Below, in pieces: positions 1 to 5,381 of a DNA stretch of 5,674 nt; the stretch's first letter is position 1; every line of letters begins with the position of its first letter. A program made the position numbers and the translations under genes. Below the pieces are notes generated by a model. It was given only the letters and a program-made list of their open reading frames with translations. It did not search any database and had not been told where the DNA came from. Source of the DNA: Rubrobacter sp. (GTDB lineage Bacteria; Actinomycetota; Rubrobacteria; Rubrobacterales; Rubrobacteraceae); assembly GCA_016781725.1 (NCBI GenBank), contig JADDPU010000518.1, positions 1-5,674 of the forward strand, written 5' to 3'.

Positions 1-300
1 CTCCTCGCAGACCACGTAGTGGACCCTGTCGGCGGGGATGAGCCACTGCCGGCTCGCCTGGGAGGTGATGCGCAGGGGACGGTTCTGCTGCAGGCTGTCG
101 GAGATCTCCGAGAGAGCGCTATCGGCGTCCTGCTGGTTTTCGTACACGCCGTAGCGCATCCGGGGCAGGGTGTAGCCGACGGTCGAGCCCGTGTGGGCGC
201 CGGGAGCCTGGTCGCGGCCTGCCTGGGCCCACTCCTCTTCCTCGTCCTGCTGGGGGTGCTTGCCCGGGTCGACCAGCCAGACGATCACGCTGTACGCCAT
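1..300 (-). CDS. Hypothetical protein, N-terminal part, runs off left edge
   Basis: This reading frame starts at ATG (298-300, minus strand) and stays open for 100 codons to the window edge, so the C-terminus is missing. A good Shine-Dalgarno (AGAGAGGAG, 306-314) lies 5 nt upstream and fixes the start. The protein begins with a hydrophobic beta-strand-like stretch (SVIVWLV, residues 4-10). An acidic run DEEEEW follows (19-24), then a polar Gly/Gln-rich segment, a likely helix (ADSALSEISDSL, 59-70), and another strand-like segment ending VHYVVCEE at the edge. There is no signal peptide. I do not recognise the family. It lies downstream of phaEC on the same strand but behind a strong terminator, so it is probably a separate transcription unit. 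The call as a real gene rests on the Shine-Dalgarno, start and open frame. Confidence 0.7.
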   Translation of the reverse strand, partial: MAYSVIVWLVDPGKHPQQDEEEEWAQAGRDQAPGAHTGSTVGYTLPRMRYGVYENQQDADSALSEISDSLQQNRPLRITSQASRQWLIPADRVHYVVCEE

Positions 301-305
301 TCCGA

Positions 306-314
306 CTCCTCTCT
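306..314 (-). promoter_or_regulatory. Ribosome binding site of the left-edge gene
   Basis: The minus strand reads AGAGAGGAG five nucleotides before the ATG at 300. It decides the start of the partial gene at the left edge. Confidence 0.7.
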
Positions 315-375
315 GAGCTCGCTCTTCATACGGAAGCATGTTTTACCCGTAGCGGCCGGCTTCATGCGTCCGCGG

Positions 376-410
376 CAACAAGAAGGGCGGGATCCCGAAA
401 GATCCCGCCC
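376..410 (-). terminator. Intrinsic terminator of the phaEC operon
   Basis: A perfect 10-bp inverted repeat (385-394 pairs with 401-410, GGGCGGGATC with GATCCCGCCC) encloses a 6-nt loop. On the minus strand the loop reads TTTCGG, which folds as a stable UUCG-type tetraloop closed by U-G. The stem is followed by a moderately T-rich tail (TTCTTGTTG, 384-376). It begins 26 nt past the phaC stop codon, the expected place for rho-independent termination. The plus-strand side has no T tract, so it appears to act in one direction only. Confidence 0.85.
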
Positions 411-436
411 CGGTGTGGTGAGTTCTGGCCTGGAGC

Positions 437-1534
437 TCAGTCCGAGCGGGTCTCGAGCCAGCTGCCGACCTTGGGCCAAAGGCCCCGCTTGGCGCCGCGC
501 CCCGTCATGAGGCCGACGTGGCCGGCGTCGAGGACGAAGAACTCCTTGTCCTCGCTGCCTACGAGGTTCATCGTCGCCTCGGCCTGCGGGAGGGTGCAGA
601 TGTGGTCCTTCTTGCCGGCGATGTTGAGCAGCGGGACTTTGATATCGGAGAGGTTCACGCGGCGTCCGCGCAGCACGATCTCGCCCTTGGCGAGCTTGTT
701 TTGCTGGTAGAACTCCGTGATCCACTGCCTGAACGCGGCACCCGGGAAGGGCGGCCCGTCGTTGACCCACTTGTTCATGGCGAGCCAGGTCTCCATCGGC
801 TTCTCTTCGAAGATGCGCTCCCACATGTTGACGTAGGTGCCTACGTAGTTGGTGACGGGCTTTAGCATCCTGTTGCCGGTGTCGATGAGGTCGCCGGGGA
901 TGTTGCCGAAGGCGTCGGCGAGTAGGCCTGCGTTCATGTACTTCTCGCTAGTGAAGAGGCTGTAGAGCCCCATCTCGCCCTCGGGGAACTCTACGGGGGC
1001 TGTCATCAAAATAAGGTTCTTGAGGCCCTCGGGGAAGAGCGAGGCGTACATGGCGCTCATAGTGCCGCCCATGCAGTAGCCGAGCAGGGTGTACTCGTCC
1101 GAGCCAGAGTGCCTCAATACCTTCTTGACCACGCGCGGGAGGTAGTCGAGGACGTAGTTCTCGAAGGTCAGGTCCTTGTCCTCATCGCCCGGGATGCCCC
1201 AGTCGAGCATGTAGACGTCGTAGCCCTCGCCGACCAGATACTCGATAAAGCTGTTGCCGGGCATGAGGTCGAGGATGTAGGGCCGGTTGATGAGCGCGTA
1301 GACCATCAGGATCGGCACCGAGTGGCGCTTCTCGGCGTTGGGGGCGTAGTGGTAGAGGCGGGCCTTGTTCTTGGTCCAGATCGTCTCCTTGGGCGTCTGG
1401 CCGGTGTCGGCCTGGGCGCCCTCGACGACGATCCTCATGCCCCTTGAGTACTTGTCGAAAAAGTTCTCTACGTCCGAGGGGACGACGCCCTCCTGGGAGG
1501 TCGACAACTCGCCGTAGTTTGCAGTCTCGGTCAT
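437..1534 (-). CDS. phaC: PHA synthase catalytic subunit PhaC (class III/IV type)
   Basis: This 365-residue cytoplasmic, granule-associated enzyme polymerises (R)-3-hydroxyacyl-CoA into polyhydroxyalkanoate and releases CoA. It has an alpha/beta-hydrolase fold with a lipase-like box GYCMGG (152-157) carrying the nucleophile Cys154. The acid is Asp310 in AGKKDHI and the general base is His339 in LDAGHVG. These match the Cys-Asp-His triad at about 149/302/331 of Allochromatium PhaC. The core motif VYALINRPYILDL (78-90) and YMLDWG (108-113) are also typical. Its length is that of class III/IV synthases, not the roughly 560-600 aa of class I/II, so it needs a partner subunit, supplied by phaE upstream. 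The ATG directly follows the phaE stop (TAG-ATG), with a GGGGGAGG Shine-Dalgarno inside the end of phaE, which suggests translational coupling. From memory, the GYCMGG box and the IDTGNRMLKPVTNYVG segment look closer to Bacillus class IV or haloarchaeal PhaC than to the GVCQGG of purple sulfur bacteria. Confidence 0.95.
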   Translation of the reverse strand: MTETANYGELSTSQEGVVPSDVENFFDKYSRGMRIVVEGAQADTGQTPKETIWTKNKARLYHYAPNAEKRHSVPILMVYALINRPYILDLMPGNSFIEYLVGEGYDVYMLDWGIPGDEDKDLTFENYVLDYLPRVVKKVLRHSGSDEYTLLGYCMGGTMSAMYASLFPEGLKNLILMTAPVEFPEGEMGLYSLFTSEKYMNAGLLADAFGNIPGDLIDTGNRMLKPVTNYVGTYVNMWERIFEEKPMETWLAMNKWVNDGPPFPGAAFRQWITEFYQQNKLAKGEIVLRGRRVNLSDIKVPLLNIAGKKDHICTLPQAEATMNLVGSEDKEFFVLDAGHVGLMTGRGAKRGLWPKVGSWLETRSD

Positions 1535-2452
1535 CTAGCCCTCCCCCTTCTTTCTCACGTCGTCGACGGTGATCCTGCCGTCCGCGCCCGTCCCCTCGAC
1601 GGTAGCGAGGTCGACACCCAGCTCCCGCGCCTTGCGCTGCGCCGCGTCGGTAGCCTCGACGGCCGCGGACCCGTTGGTGTTCTCCCTGGCGTTGCCGTTC
1701 TCAAGCGCGGCGAGCAGCCGGTCGAGCTTGCCCTCAACCCGGTCGAGGCGCCGCTCGAGGTTCTGTACGGACTCGGCGGTGGCCGGCGTGGCGTAGCCGA
1801 ACTCGAAGTCTTCCAGTACCTCCTCGATCCTGTCCACCTTGTCCTCGAGGTTGACGACGAGGCCGGCGATCCTGGTTATGTCGGAGCGGACGGGGAGCTG
1901 GAGGTTCTTGAGGTACTCCTCGGAGTTGCGCCTGAAGACCTTGTAGAAGCTGGCGTAGCTCTGGAGGAAGCGGCTCGAAGGCTCGAGGAACTCCTCGCGC
2001 TCGATGAGGTCCCCGACAAAGTTGGAGAAGGGACCGCTCGTGGCGTTGTACCACTGCGCGGCGAGCTGCAAGGGATCGGTCGGCGGCGCGCCCGCAGCCA
2101 GCAGGTTGTCCCGCGCCTCCTCGAGCATCTGGGTCCAGCGCGGCAGTACCTCCATCGCGTTCTGGCCGAGCTCGGCACCCCTGCGCCAGGACTCGCCCGC
2201 GCTCTCGAACCACCGCCGCCACACGTCCTGAACGCCCGGGTTGCCGTAGACCGGCTCGGGGGCGGCCCCGATCATCCGCTCCTGCAACCCGCTCATCGCC
2301 CCGAACCACCGGCGGTAGACCCCGGTGGGGTCCAGATAGTTCTCCCGGCCGCCGTCAGCCGCAACAGACCACATCCTGGTCCCCGACTCCAACCACCGCC
2401 GCCAGAGCTCGGTGGGGTCCATGCCGGACGCCACCCCTCTCTCTTCTGCCAA
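1535..2452 (-). CDS. phaE: PHA synthase accessory subunit PhaE with E3BD-like C-terminus
   Basis: This 305-residue partner is needed for PhaC activity and granule formation in two-subunit synthases. The start is TTG at 2450-2452, chosen because a perfect GAGGAGG lies 7 nt upstream. An ATG at residue 11 has a poorer site. Residues 12-90 are Trp/Arg-rich with three W/Y-R-R-W units. A helical middle follows (about 100-215), including PFSNFVGDLIEREEFLEP and the LQLPVRSDITRI motif (184-195) typical of the PhaE family. Coiled coils come next (about 198-215 and 229-250), then a polar Asn/Gly linker (251-266). The last about 35 residues (RKARELGVDL, GTGADGRITVDDV) match the E3/E1 peripheral-subunit-binding domain consensus of 2-oxoacid dehydrogenase E2 enzymes, which I do not know as a normal part of PhaE. 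Allochromatium PhaE is about 357 aa. Immediate linkage to phaC supports the assignment. Confidence 0.88.
   Translation of the reverse strand: MAEERGVASGMDPTELWRRWLESGTRMWSVAADGGRENYLDPTGVYRRWFGAMSGLQERMIGAAPEPVYGNPGVQDVWRRWFESAGESWRRGAELGQNAMEVLPRWTQMLEEARDNLLAAGAPPTDPLQLAAQWYNATSGPFSNFVGDLIEREEFLEPSSRFLQSYASFYKVFRRNSEEYLKNLQLPVRSDITRIAGLVVNLEDKVDRIEEVLEDFEFGYATPATAESVQNLERRLDRVEGKLDRLLAALENGNARENTNGSAAVEATDAAQRKARELGVDLATVEGTGADGRITVDDVRKKGEG
1544..1648 (-). other. E3BD-like (peripheral subunit-binding) domain of PhaE
   Basis: Residues 269-303 of PhaE contain RKARELGVDLATVEGTG followed by ADGRITVDDV. In E2 acyltransferases the peripheral-subunit-binding domain has the pattern A-R-x-L-A-R-E-x-G-V-D-L-x-x-V-x-G-T-G-x-x-G-R-I-x-x-x-D-V, and nearly every conserved position is met, including the GTG turn and the GRI-x-x-x-DV helix. 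It follows a low-complexity linker (251-266), as such domains do in E2. What it binds here is unknown. Some actinobacterial DNA-binding folds, such as the Lsr2 C-terminus, resemble this fold, so protein or DNA binding are both possible. Confidence 0.82.
2189..2419 (-). repeat. Three W-R-R-W repeats in the N-terminus of PhaE
   Basis: Three copies of a roughly 16-residue unit occur at PhaE residues 12-27 (DPTELWRRWLESG), 41-56 (DPTGVYRRWFGAM) and 73-88 (GVQDVWRRWFESAG), spaced 29 and 32 residues apart. The DNA copies are visibly related: AACCACCGCCGCCA at 2391-2404 and at 2209-2222, and GGTGGGGTCCA at 2411-2421 and 2324-2334. A weaker fourth unit (LPRWTQMLEEA) may follow at residue 103. The unit looks like an amphipathic helix with paired Trp and Arg. 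Confidence 0.75.
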
Positions 2453-2459
2453 CCGATAA

Positions 2460-2466
2460 CCTCCTC
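2460..2466 (-). promoter_or_regulatory. Perfect Shine-Dalgarno that sets the TTG start of phaE
   Basis: The minus strand reads GAGGAGG, then 7 nt, then TTG (2452-2450). This spacing is ideal, and it favours the TTG over the ATG ten codons downstream. Confidence 0.75.
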
Positions 2467-2479
2467 ACCGTAAGCGGTG
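2466..2479 (-). promoter_or_regulatory. Small hairpin abutting the phaE Shine-Dalgarno
   Basis: On the minus strand CACCG-CTTA-CGGTG forms a perfect 5-bp stem with a 4-nt loop. Its last base is the first G of the GAGGAGG ribosome site. It could shape ribosome access to phaE. The role is inferred from position only. Confidence 0.4.
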
Positions 2480-2490
2480 CGTAGATCGCC

Positions 2491-2517
2491 AGCCGCGACG
2501 ACCGATGGGACGCGGCT
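2491..2517 (-). promoter_or_regulatory. 7-bp inverted repeat in the phaE leader
   Basis: AGCCGCG (2491-2497) and CGCGGCT (2511-2517) are perfectly complementary around a 13-nt loop. The element lies between the predicted promoter and the start codon, so it would be in the 5' leader RNA, or it could be an operator just downstream of the transcription start. No known riboswitch pattern was recognised. Confidence 0.4.
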
Positions 2518-2535
2518 AGAACACTCGTCGGGCAG

Positions 2536-2566
2536 ATTATACCTGTTTATGAAACTTATGTGTTAA
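2536..2566 (-). promoter_or_regulatory. Predicted promoter of phaEC
   Basis: On the minus strand a perfect TATAAT (2541-2536) lies in a strikingly AT-rich island of otherwise GC-rich DNA. The best -35 candidate is TTAACA (2566-2561), 5 of 6 to TTGACA, with a somewhat long 19-nt spacer. Transcription would start near 2529 and give a leader of about 75 nt before phaE. Two TTATG units (2548-2552 and 2556-2560 on the plus strand) sit inside the spacer and could be part of an operator. Confidence 0.6.
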
Positions 2567-2934
2567 CGGCACATACCAGAGGCCCGGCGGCTTTCTCCCC
2601 GGTCGCCTGGCGACCCAGGCGAGGACCCGACCGCCCGGCCGGGGGCGAGGAGCTGTCCGGTCTCTCGGCCCGACCCGCCGAAGTGACGCCTGCTGCGGTA
2701 CCCGCCCAGCCTTCGATGGCTCCGAACCCCGGGCACCGACCTCCGAGAGACGTCCCTGCCGGCAAGCTACACGGCTCGCGTAGCGCCCGTCTCGCGACCG
2801 CGCTACCATGCCATCATGCCGGGGGGCGGCGAAGGGGAGGATCCAACGCGATAACCACAACGGCGGACGCCGGGGGGTCTCTCCCGGGCAAGATGTGTAT
2901 GGTAGGGCGAGGAGAAGGGGCCAGGAGGAACCGC
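2567..2934. other. Divergent intergenic region rich in inverted repeats, no gene seen
   Basis: No convincing gene lies here. Both strands are open over long stretches, but the translations are Arg/Pro/Gly-rich and match nothing I know. It holds a strong 8-bp hairpin with a 4-nt loop (2603-2622), a 10-bp palindrome CCCGGCCGGG (2634-2643), and a 9-bp inverted repeat GTCTCTCGG/CCGAGAGAC (2660-2668 with 2743-2751). A further 7-bp inverted repeat GTAGCGC/GCGCTAC has a 13-nt loop (2780-2806). The plus-strand promoter for the dehydrogenase operon should be here. TATGGT at 2898-2903 is a possible -10, but no fitting -35 was seen. A structured leader RNA is possible but matches no class I recognise. 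Confidence 0.5.
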
Positions 2935-2985
2935 ATGGGTGATCACAGCGCAACGGACCGCTACGGACCGTCGGAGAACCGGTAG
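2935..2985 (+). CDS. Possible 16-residue leader peptide before the dehydrogenase
   Basis: ATG at 2935 is preceded by AGGAGG (2923-2928) with a 6-nt spacer, the best ribosome site on this strand. It opens a 16-codon frame (MGDHSATDRYGPSENR) that stops with TAG at 2983-2985, only 2 nt before the dehydrogenase ATG at 2988. The dehydrogenase has no well-spaced Shine-Dalgarno of its own, so the short ORF could load ribosomes and pass them on by termination-reinitiation. The peptide has no run of a single amino acid that would point to classical attenuation. An alternative is that the main gene once started here and a frameshift separated the two. Confidence 0.45.
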   Translation: MGDHSATDRYGPSENR

Positions 2986-2987
2986 GA

Positions 2988-3977
2988 ATGGAAGACCGGG
3001 GAACCTACCGGGGCTGGCCGCGCGTAGTGGCCGTCGTCGGGGCCGGCACCATGGGCCTCGGCGTGGCCGAATGCTTCGCCGCCGCCGGCATGGGCGTGCG
3101 CCTCGTGGACGCGACGCAGGACCTCACCCGCCGGGCGAAGGAGCGGCTCGTACAGCGCGCCCGCGGACACGTCAGGGCGGGGCTGCTGGCGGAGGAGGCG
3201 GCAAGAAGGGTAGAGGCGGTAGAGACCAAGGACGGCGCGGAGGAGGCCGCCTCCGGCGCGGAGCTCGTCTTCGAGGCCGTGCCTGAGGATCTCGGGCTCA
3301 AGCGCGACACTCTGGGCGCCTGCTCCGGGGCCGCTCCGCCGGAGGCCGTCGTCGTCTCCAACACCTCCTCGCTCCCTATAAACCGGCTCTCCGAGTTCGT
3401 GGAGGGCCCCGAGCGCTTCTGCGGGATGCACTGGTTCAACCCGCCGGAATGGACCCCCGGGGTAGAGGTGATACCGGCCAGGGCGACCTCCGAGAAGACC
3501 ATCGAGCGCGTCGTGGAAGCCCTGCGGGGGATAGGGAAACGTCCGGCCGTCGTCGGCGACGGGCCGGGGTTCGTGGCGAACCGGCTCCAGACCGCGCTCT
3601 TCCTCGAGGCTGTCCGTTGCGTGGAGGAGGGCCTCGCCTCCCCGAAGGAGGTCGACGAGGTGGTGCGCAGCTGCTTCGGCTTCCGGCTGCCCTTCTTCGG
3701 TCCATTCCAGATCGCCGACATGGCGGGCCTCGACGTCTACCAGAGCGTGCTCGGCGTCCTCGAGGAGGGCCTCGGCGACCGCTTCGAGGCGCCCGAGGTG
3801 CTGCGGAAGCTGGTCGAACAGGGCCGCACGGGGACCAAGAGCGGGGCCGGTTTCCTCGAGTACACCGAAGAGGAGCGCGACCGGCTCCTGCTCGAGCGCG
3901 ACCGCCGCTACGCGGCGCTGGGCGGGCTGCTCGAGGAGTTGCCGCCGGTGAGCGCGGGCTCCGAGGGTCCCCCATGA
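2988..3977 (+). CDS. 3-hydroxyacyl-CoA dehydrogenase, NAD-dependent
   Basis: This 329-residue cytoplasmic enzyme should interconvert (S)-3-hydroxyacyl-CoA and 3-ketoacyl-CoA with NAD(H), as in beta-oxidation or butyrate-type pathways. The N-terminal Rossmann domain carries VVGAGTMGLGVA (16-27), with Asp41 ending the second strand, which favours NAD over NADP. Catalytic residues align with human HADH: Ser127 in SNTSSL, His148 in GMHWFNP, Glu160 twelve residues later, and Asn198 in GFVANRL. The C-terminal helical domain starts near 200 and includes FGPFQIADMAGLDV (237-250) and TGTKSGAGFLEY (281-292), then a charged tail. The variant HWFNPPEWTPGVEVI marks a subgroup whose substrate may not be a simple straight-chain acyl-CoA. 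ATG 2988 is used because the Rossmann motif begins soon after, although the purine stretch before it (GGTAGGA) lies too close to be a normal ribosome site. The stop overlaps the next start (ATGA). Confidence 0.9.
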   Translation: MEDRGTYRGWPRVVAVVGAGTMGLGVAECFAAAGMGVRLVDATQDLTRRAKERLVQRARGHVRAGLLAEEAARRVEAVETKDGAEEAASGAELVFEAVPEDLGLKRDTLGACSGAAPPEAVVVSNTSSLPINRLSEFVEGPERFCGMHWFNPPEWTPGVEVIPARATSEKTIERVVEALRGIGKRPAVVGDGPGFVANRLQTALFLEAVRCVEEGLASPKEVDEVVRSCFGFRLPFFGPFQIADMAGLDVYQSVLGVLEEGLGDRFEAPEVLRKLVEQGRTGTKSGAGFLEYTEEERDRLLLERDRRYAALGGLLEELPPVSAGSEGPP

Positions 3978-4990
3978 TAGACGCCTCCGTCCTAATCGTC
4001 GGTGCTGGCGCCATAGGCGGTGTGACGGCCGCGCAGATGGCCGACCGGGTGCGGCGCGTGGCGGTCCTCGACGCCGACGAGGAGCACGTCCGCCTGATGC
4101 GCGAGCCGGGCCTCCTGCTCGACGAGCTCGGCGACGAGCGGCGGGTGCGCCTCGACGCCCACGCCGACCCGGCCGCCTTCGAAGAACCCTTCGACTTCGC
4201 CCTCGTGACCCTCAAGGCCCCTTACCTCGAAGTCGCCCTGGGGCCGCTGGTCGAGCGCGGTCTGGCCGAGACGTTCGTCTCTTTAGGCAACGGCCTGGTG
4301 CAGGACCGGATCGCCGGCCTCGTCGGCGGGGAGAATCTCATCGTCGGAACCGTGGAGTGGGGGGCGACGAACCTCGGGCCCGGGCACCTGGCGCAGACCA
4401 CACAAGCGCCGTTCGTGATCGGGGAGCCAGAAGGCCCACCACGCGACAGGACCCGCCTGCTCGCCGAGGCGCTGGGGACCGTCTCCGAGGTGCGCGTCAC
4501 CGAGAACATCCGCGGCCAGGTGTGGTCGAAGCTGCTCGTCAACAGCGCCTTCTCAGGCCTCGGCGCGGTCTCGGGCCTGCTCTACCGCGAGGTCGTCGCC
4601 AACCCGGCAGGTAAAGAGGCAGCCCTCGCCCTCTGGCGCGAGGGCTATGACGTCGGGCTGGCGCAGGAGATCCCGCTAGAAGAGGTCTTGGGCGTCCCTG
4701 CCGAGGCGCTGGTAGTGCGCGGCCCCGAAGACCGGCAGAGGGCTGACGAAGCTCTGAAGGTGGCCATGGGCTACGCCGGCGCTACCAAGGCCTCGATGCT
4801 CCAGGACCTCGAGAAGGGCGCTAAGACCGAGGTTGACGTCATCAACGGCGGCGTGGTCGAGAGGGGCCGGGAGTACGGTGTCCCCACGCCCCTGAACGAG
4901 GGCGTAGTCGGGCTGGTGCACGCGATGGAGAGGGGAGAGCGGCGGCCGGGGCCTGACGCGTTCGACGAGCTTGGGGCGCTCTCCGGTTAG
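3974..4990 (+). CDS. Ketopantoate reductase family (ApbA/PanE) protein
   Basis: This 338-residue oxidoreductase has the Rossmann motif GAGAIGG (10-16), Lys81 in TLKAPYLE, Asn106 in SLGNGL, catalytic-type Lys186 and Asn190 in WSKLLVN, and Ser274...Glu286 in SMLQDLEKGAKTEVDVINGG. The last pair has the same 12-residue spacing as Ser244 and Glu256 of E. coli PanE. All core residues for reducing 2-dehydropantoate to pantoate are present, but the family also contains reductases of other 2-keto acids, so panE is not asserted. Asp33 and Asp35 follow the second strand, where E. coli PanE has Arg31 for NADPH, which suggests NADH use. The ATG overlaps the dehydrogenase stop by 4 nt, with GAGGG 6 nt upstream, so the two are co-translated. 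The frame is open far upstream inside the dehydrogenase, but that part is an Arg-rich shadow. Confidence 0.85.
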   Translation: MIDASVLIVGAGAIGGVTAAQMADRVRRVAVLDADEEHVRLMREPGLLLDELGDERRVRLDAHADPAAFEEPFDFALVTLKAPYLEVALGPLVERGLAETFVSLGNGLVQDRIAGLVGGENLIVGTVEWGATNLGPGHLAQTTQAPFVIGEPEGPPRDRTRLLAEALGTVSEVRVTENIRGQVWSKLLVNSAFSGLGAVSGLLYREVVANPAGKEAALALWREGYDVGLAQEIPLEEVLGVPAEALVVRGPEDRQRADEALKVAMGYAGATKASMLQDLEKGAKTEVDVINGGVVERGREYGVPTPLNEGVVGLVHAMERGERRPGPDAFDELGALSG

Positions 4991-5049
4991 GGCCTGTCTG
5001 ACGGATCTGGCCGTCCGTGCTGGCAGGATAGTAACAGGCGGTATCGAGG

Positions 5050-5088
5050 ACCCTTTAGACGCCATCCGTGCATGTCCCTGTCTAGGGT
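5050..5088. other. Inverted repeat in the convergent spacer, possible weak terminator
   Basis: ACCCT-TT-AGAC (5050-5060) pairs with GTCTAGGGT (5080-5088) as a 9-bp stem with a 2-nt bulge and a 19-nt loop. It overlaps the stop codon of the regulator fragment. No T tract follows on either strand. A second weak stem (ACGGA 5001-5005 with TCCGT 5014-5018, flanked by CCTG and CAGG) lies just after the reductase stop. One of these may end the plus-strand operon, but neither is a clear intrinsic terminator. Confidence 0.3.
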
Positions 5089-5381
5089 TGGGCCTCTCCG
5101 AGCCCGGCCTCGCGGGCGCGGACCGTTGCCTCCTTGCGGTCAGCGACCTGAAGCTTGTGGAGGATGTTGGAGACGTAGTTGGCCACCGTCTTGGGGCTCA
5201 AGGAGAGCAGGCGGGCGATCTCGGCGTTAGAGGCACCCTTTGCCATGAGGTGCAGTATCTCGCGCTCACGGGCGCTGAGGGTAGGGAAAGCCTCTCTGGA
5301 GACCGCAGGACGAGCGCTGGTGAGGAACTCGGTAAGACGCGCGGCGATGCTAGGGCCGAAGACCGCGCCGCCGCGCCCCAC
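5082..5381 (-). pseudogene. NarL/FixJ-type response regulator, C-terminal fragment
   Basis: This is the DNA-binding half of a two-component regulator. The frame encodes a linker (GRGGAVFGPSIAARLTEFL, residues 2-20) typical of the segment between receiver and output domains. A complete LuxR-type helix-turn-helix follows: LSAREREIL (35-43), SNAEIARLLSLS (51-62), KTVANYVSNILHKL (64-77), and the tail VADRKEA...AREAGLG. Full-length relatives are about 210-220 residues with an N-terminal phosphoacceptor receiver, which is absent. The only start is a GTG at 5379-5381 without a Shine-Dalgarno. The frame hits a stop at 5474-5476, and homology ends at about 5381, where transposase-like sequence begins on the other strand. 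A decapitated gene is the best reading. A stand-alone HTH protein is possible but unlikely without a ribosome site. Confidence 0.75.

Noticed and set aside
1109..1447. Plus-strand frame opposite phaC, and similar plus frames at 19-510 and 518-865
   Set aside because: These are shadow frames of strongly recognised or well-supported minus-strand genes, a common effect of high GC.
2898..2903. TATGGT as the -10 of the dehydrogenase operon
   Set aside because: No -35 at workable spacing and no extended -10, so it is only mentioned and not called.
2537..2985. Long overlapping open frames on both strands in the divergent intergenic region (138 aa minus, 141 aa plus)
   Set aside because: They are Arg/Pro/Gly-rich, match no family, lack ribosome sites and overlap each other and the phaEC promoter. 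Only the last 16 codons of the plus frame have a good Shine-Dalgarno.
3449..3973. Upstream extension of the PanE-family frame inside the dehydrogenase gene
   Set aside because: The translation is an Arg/Gly-rich out-of-frame shadow. The Rossmann fold begins right after ATG 3974, which has a Shine-Dalgarno and the ATGA overlap.
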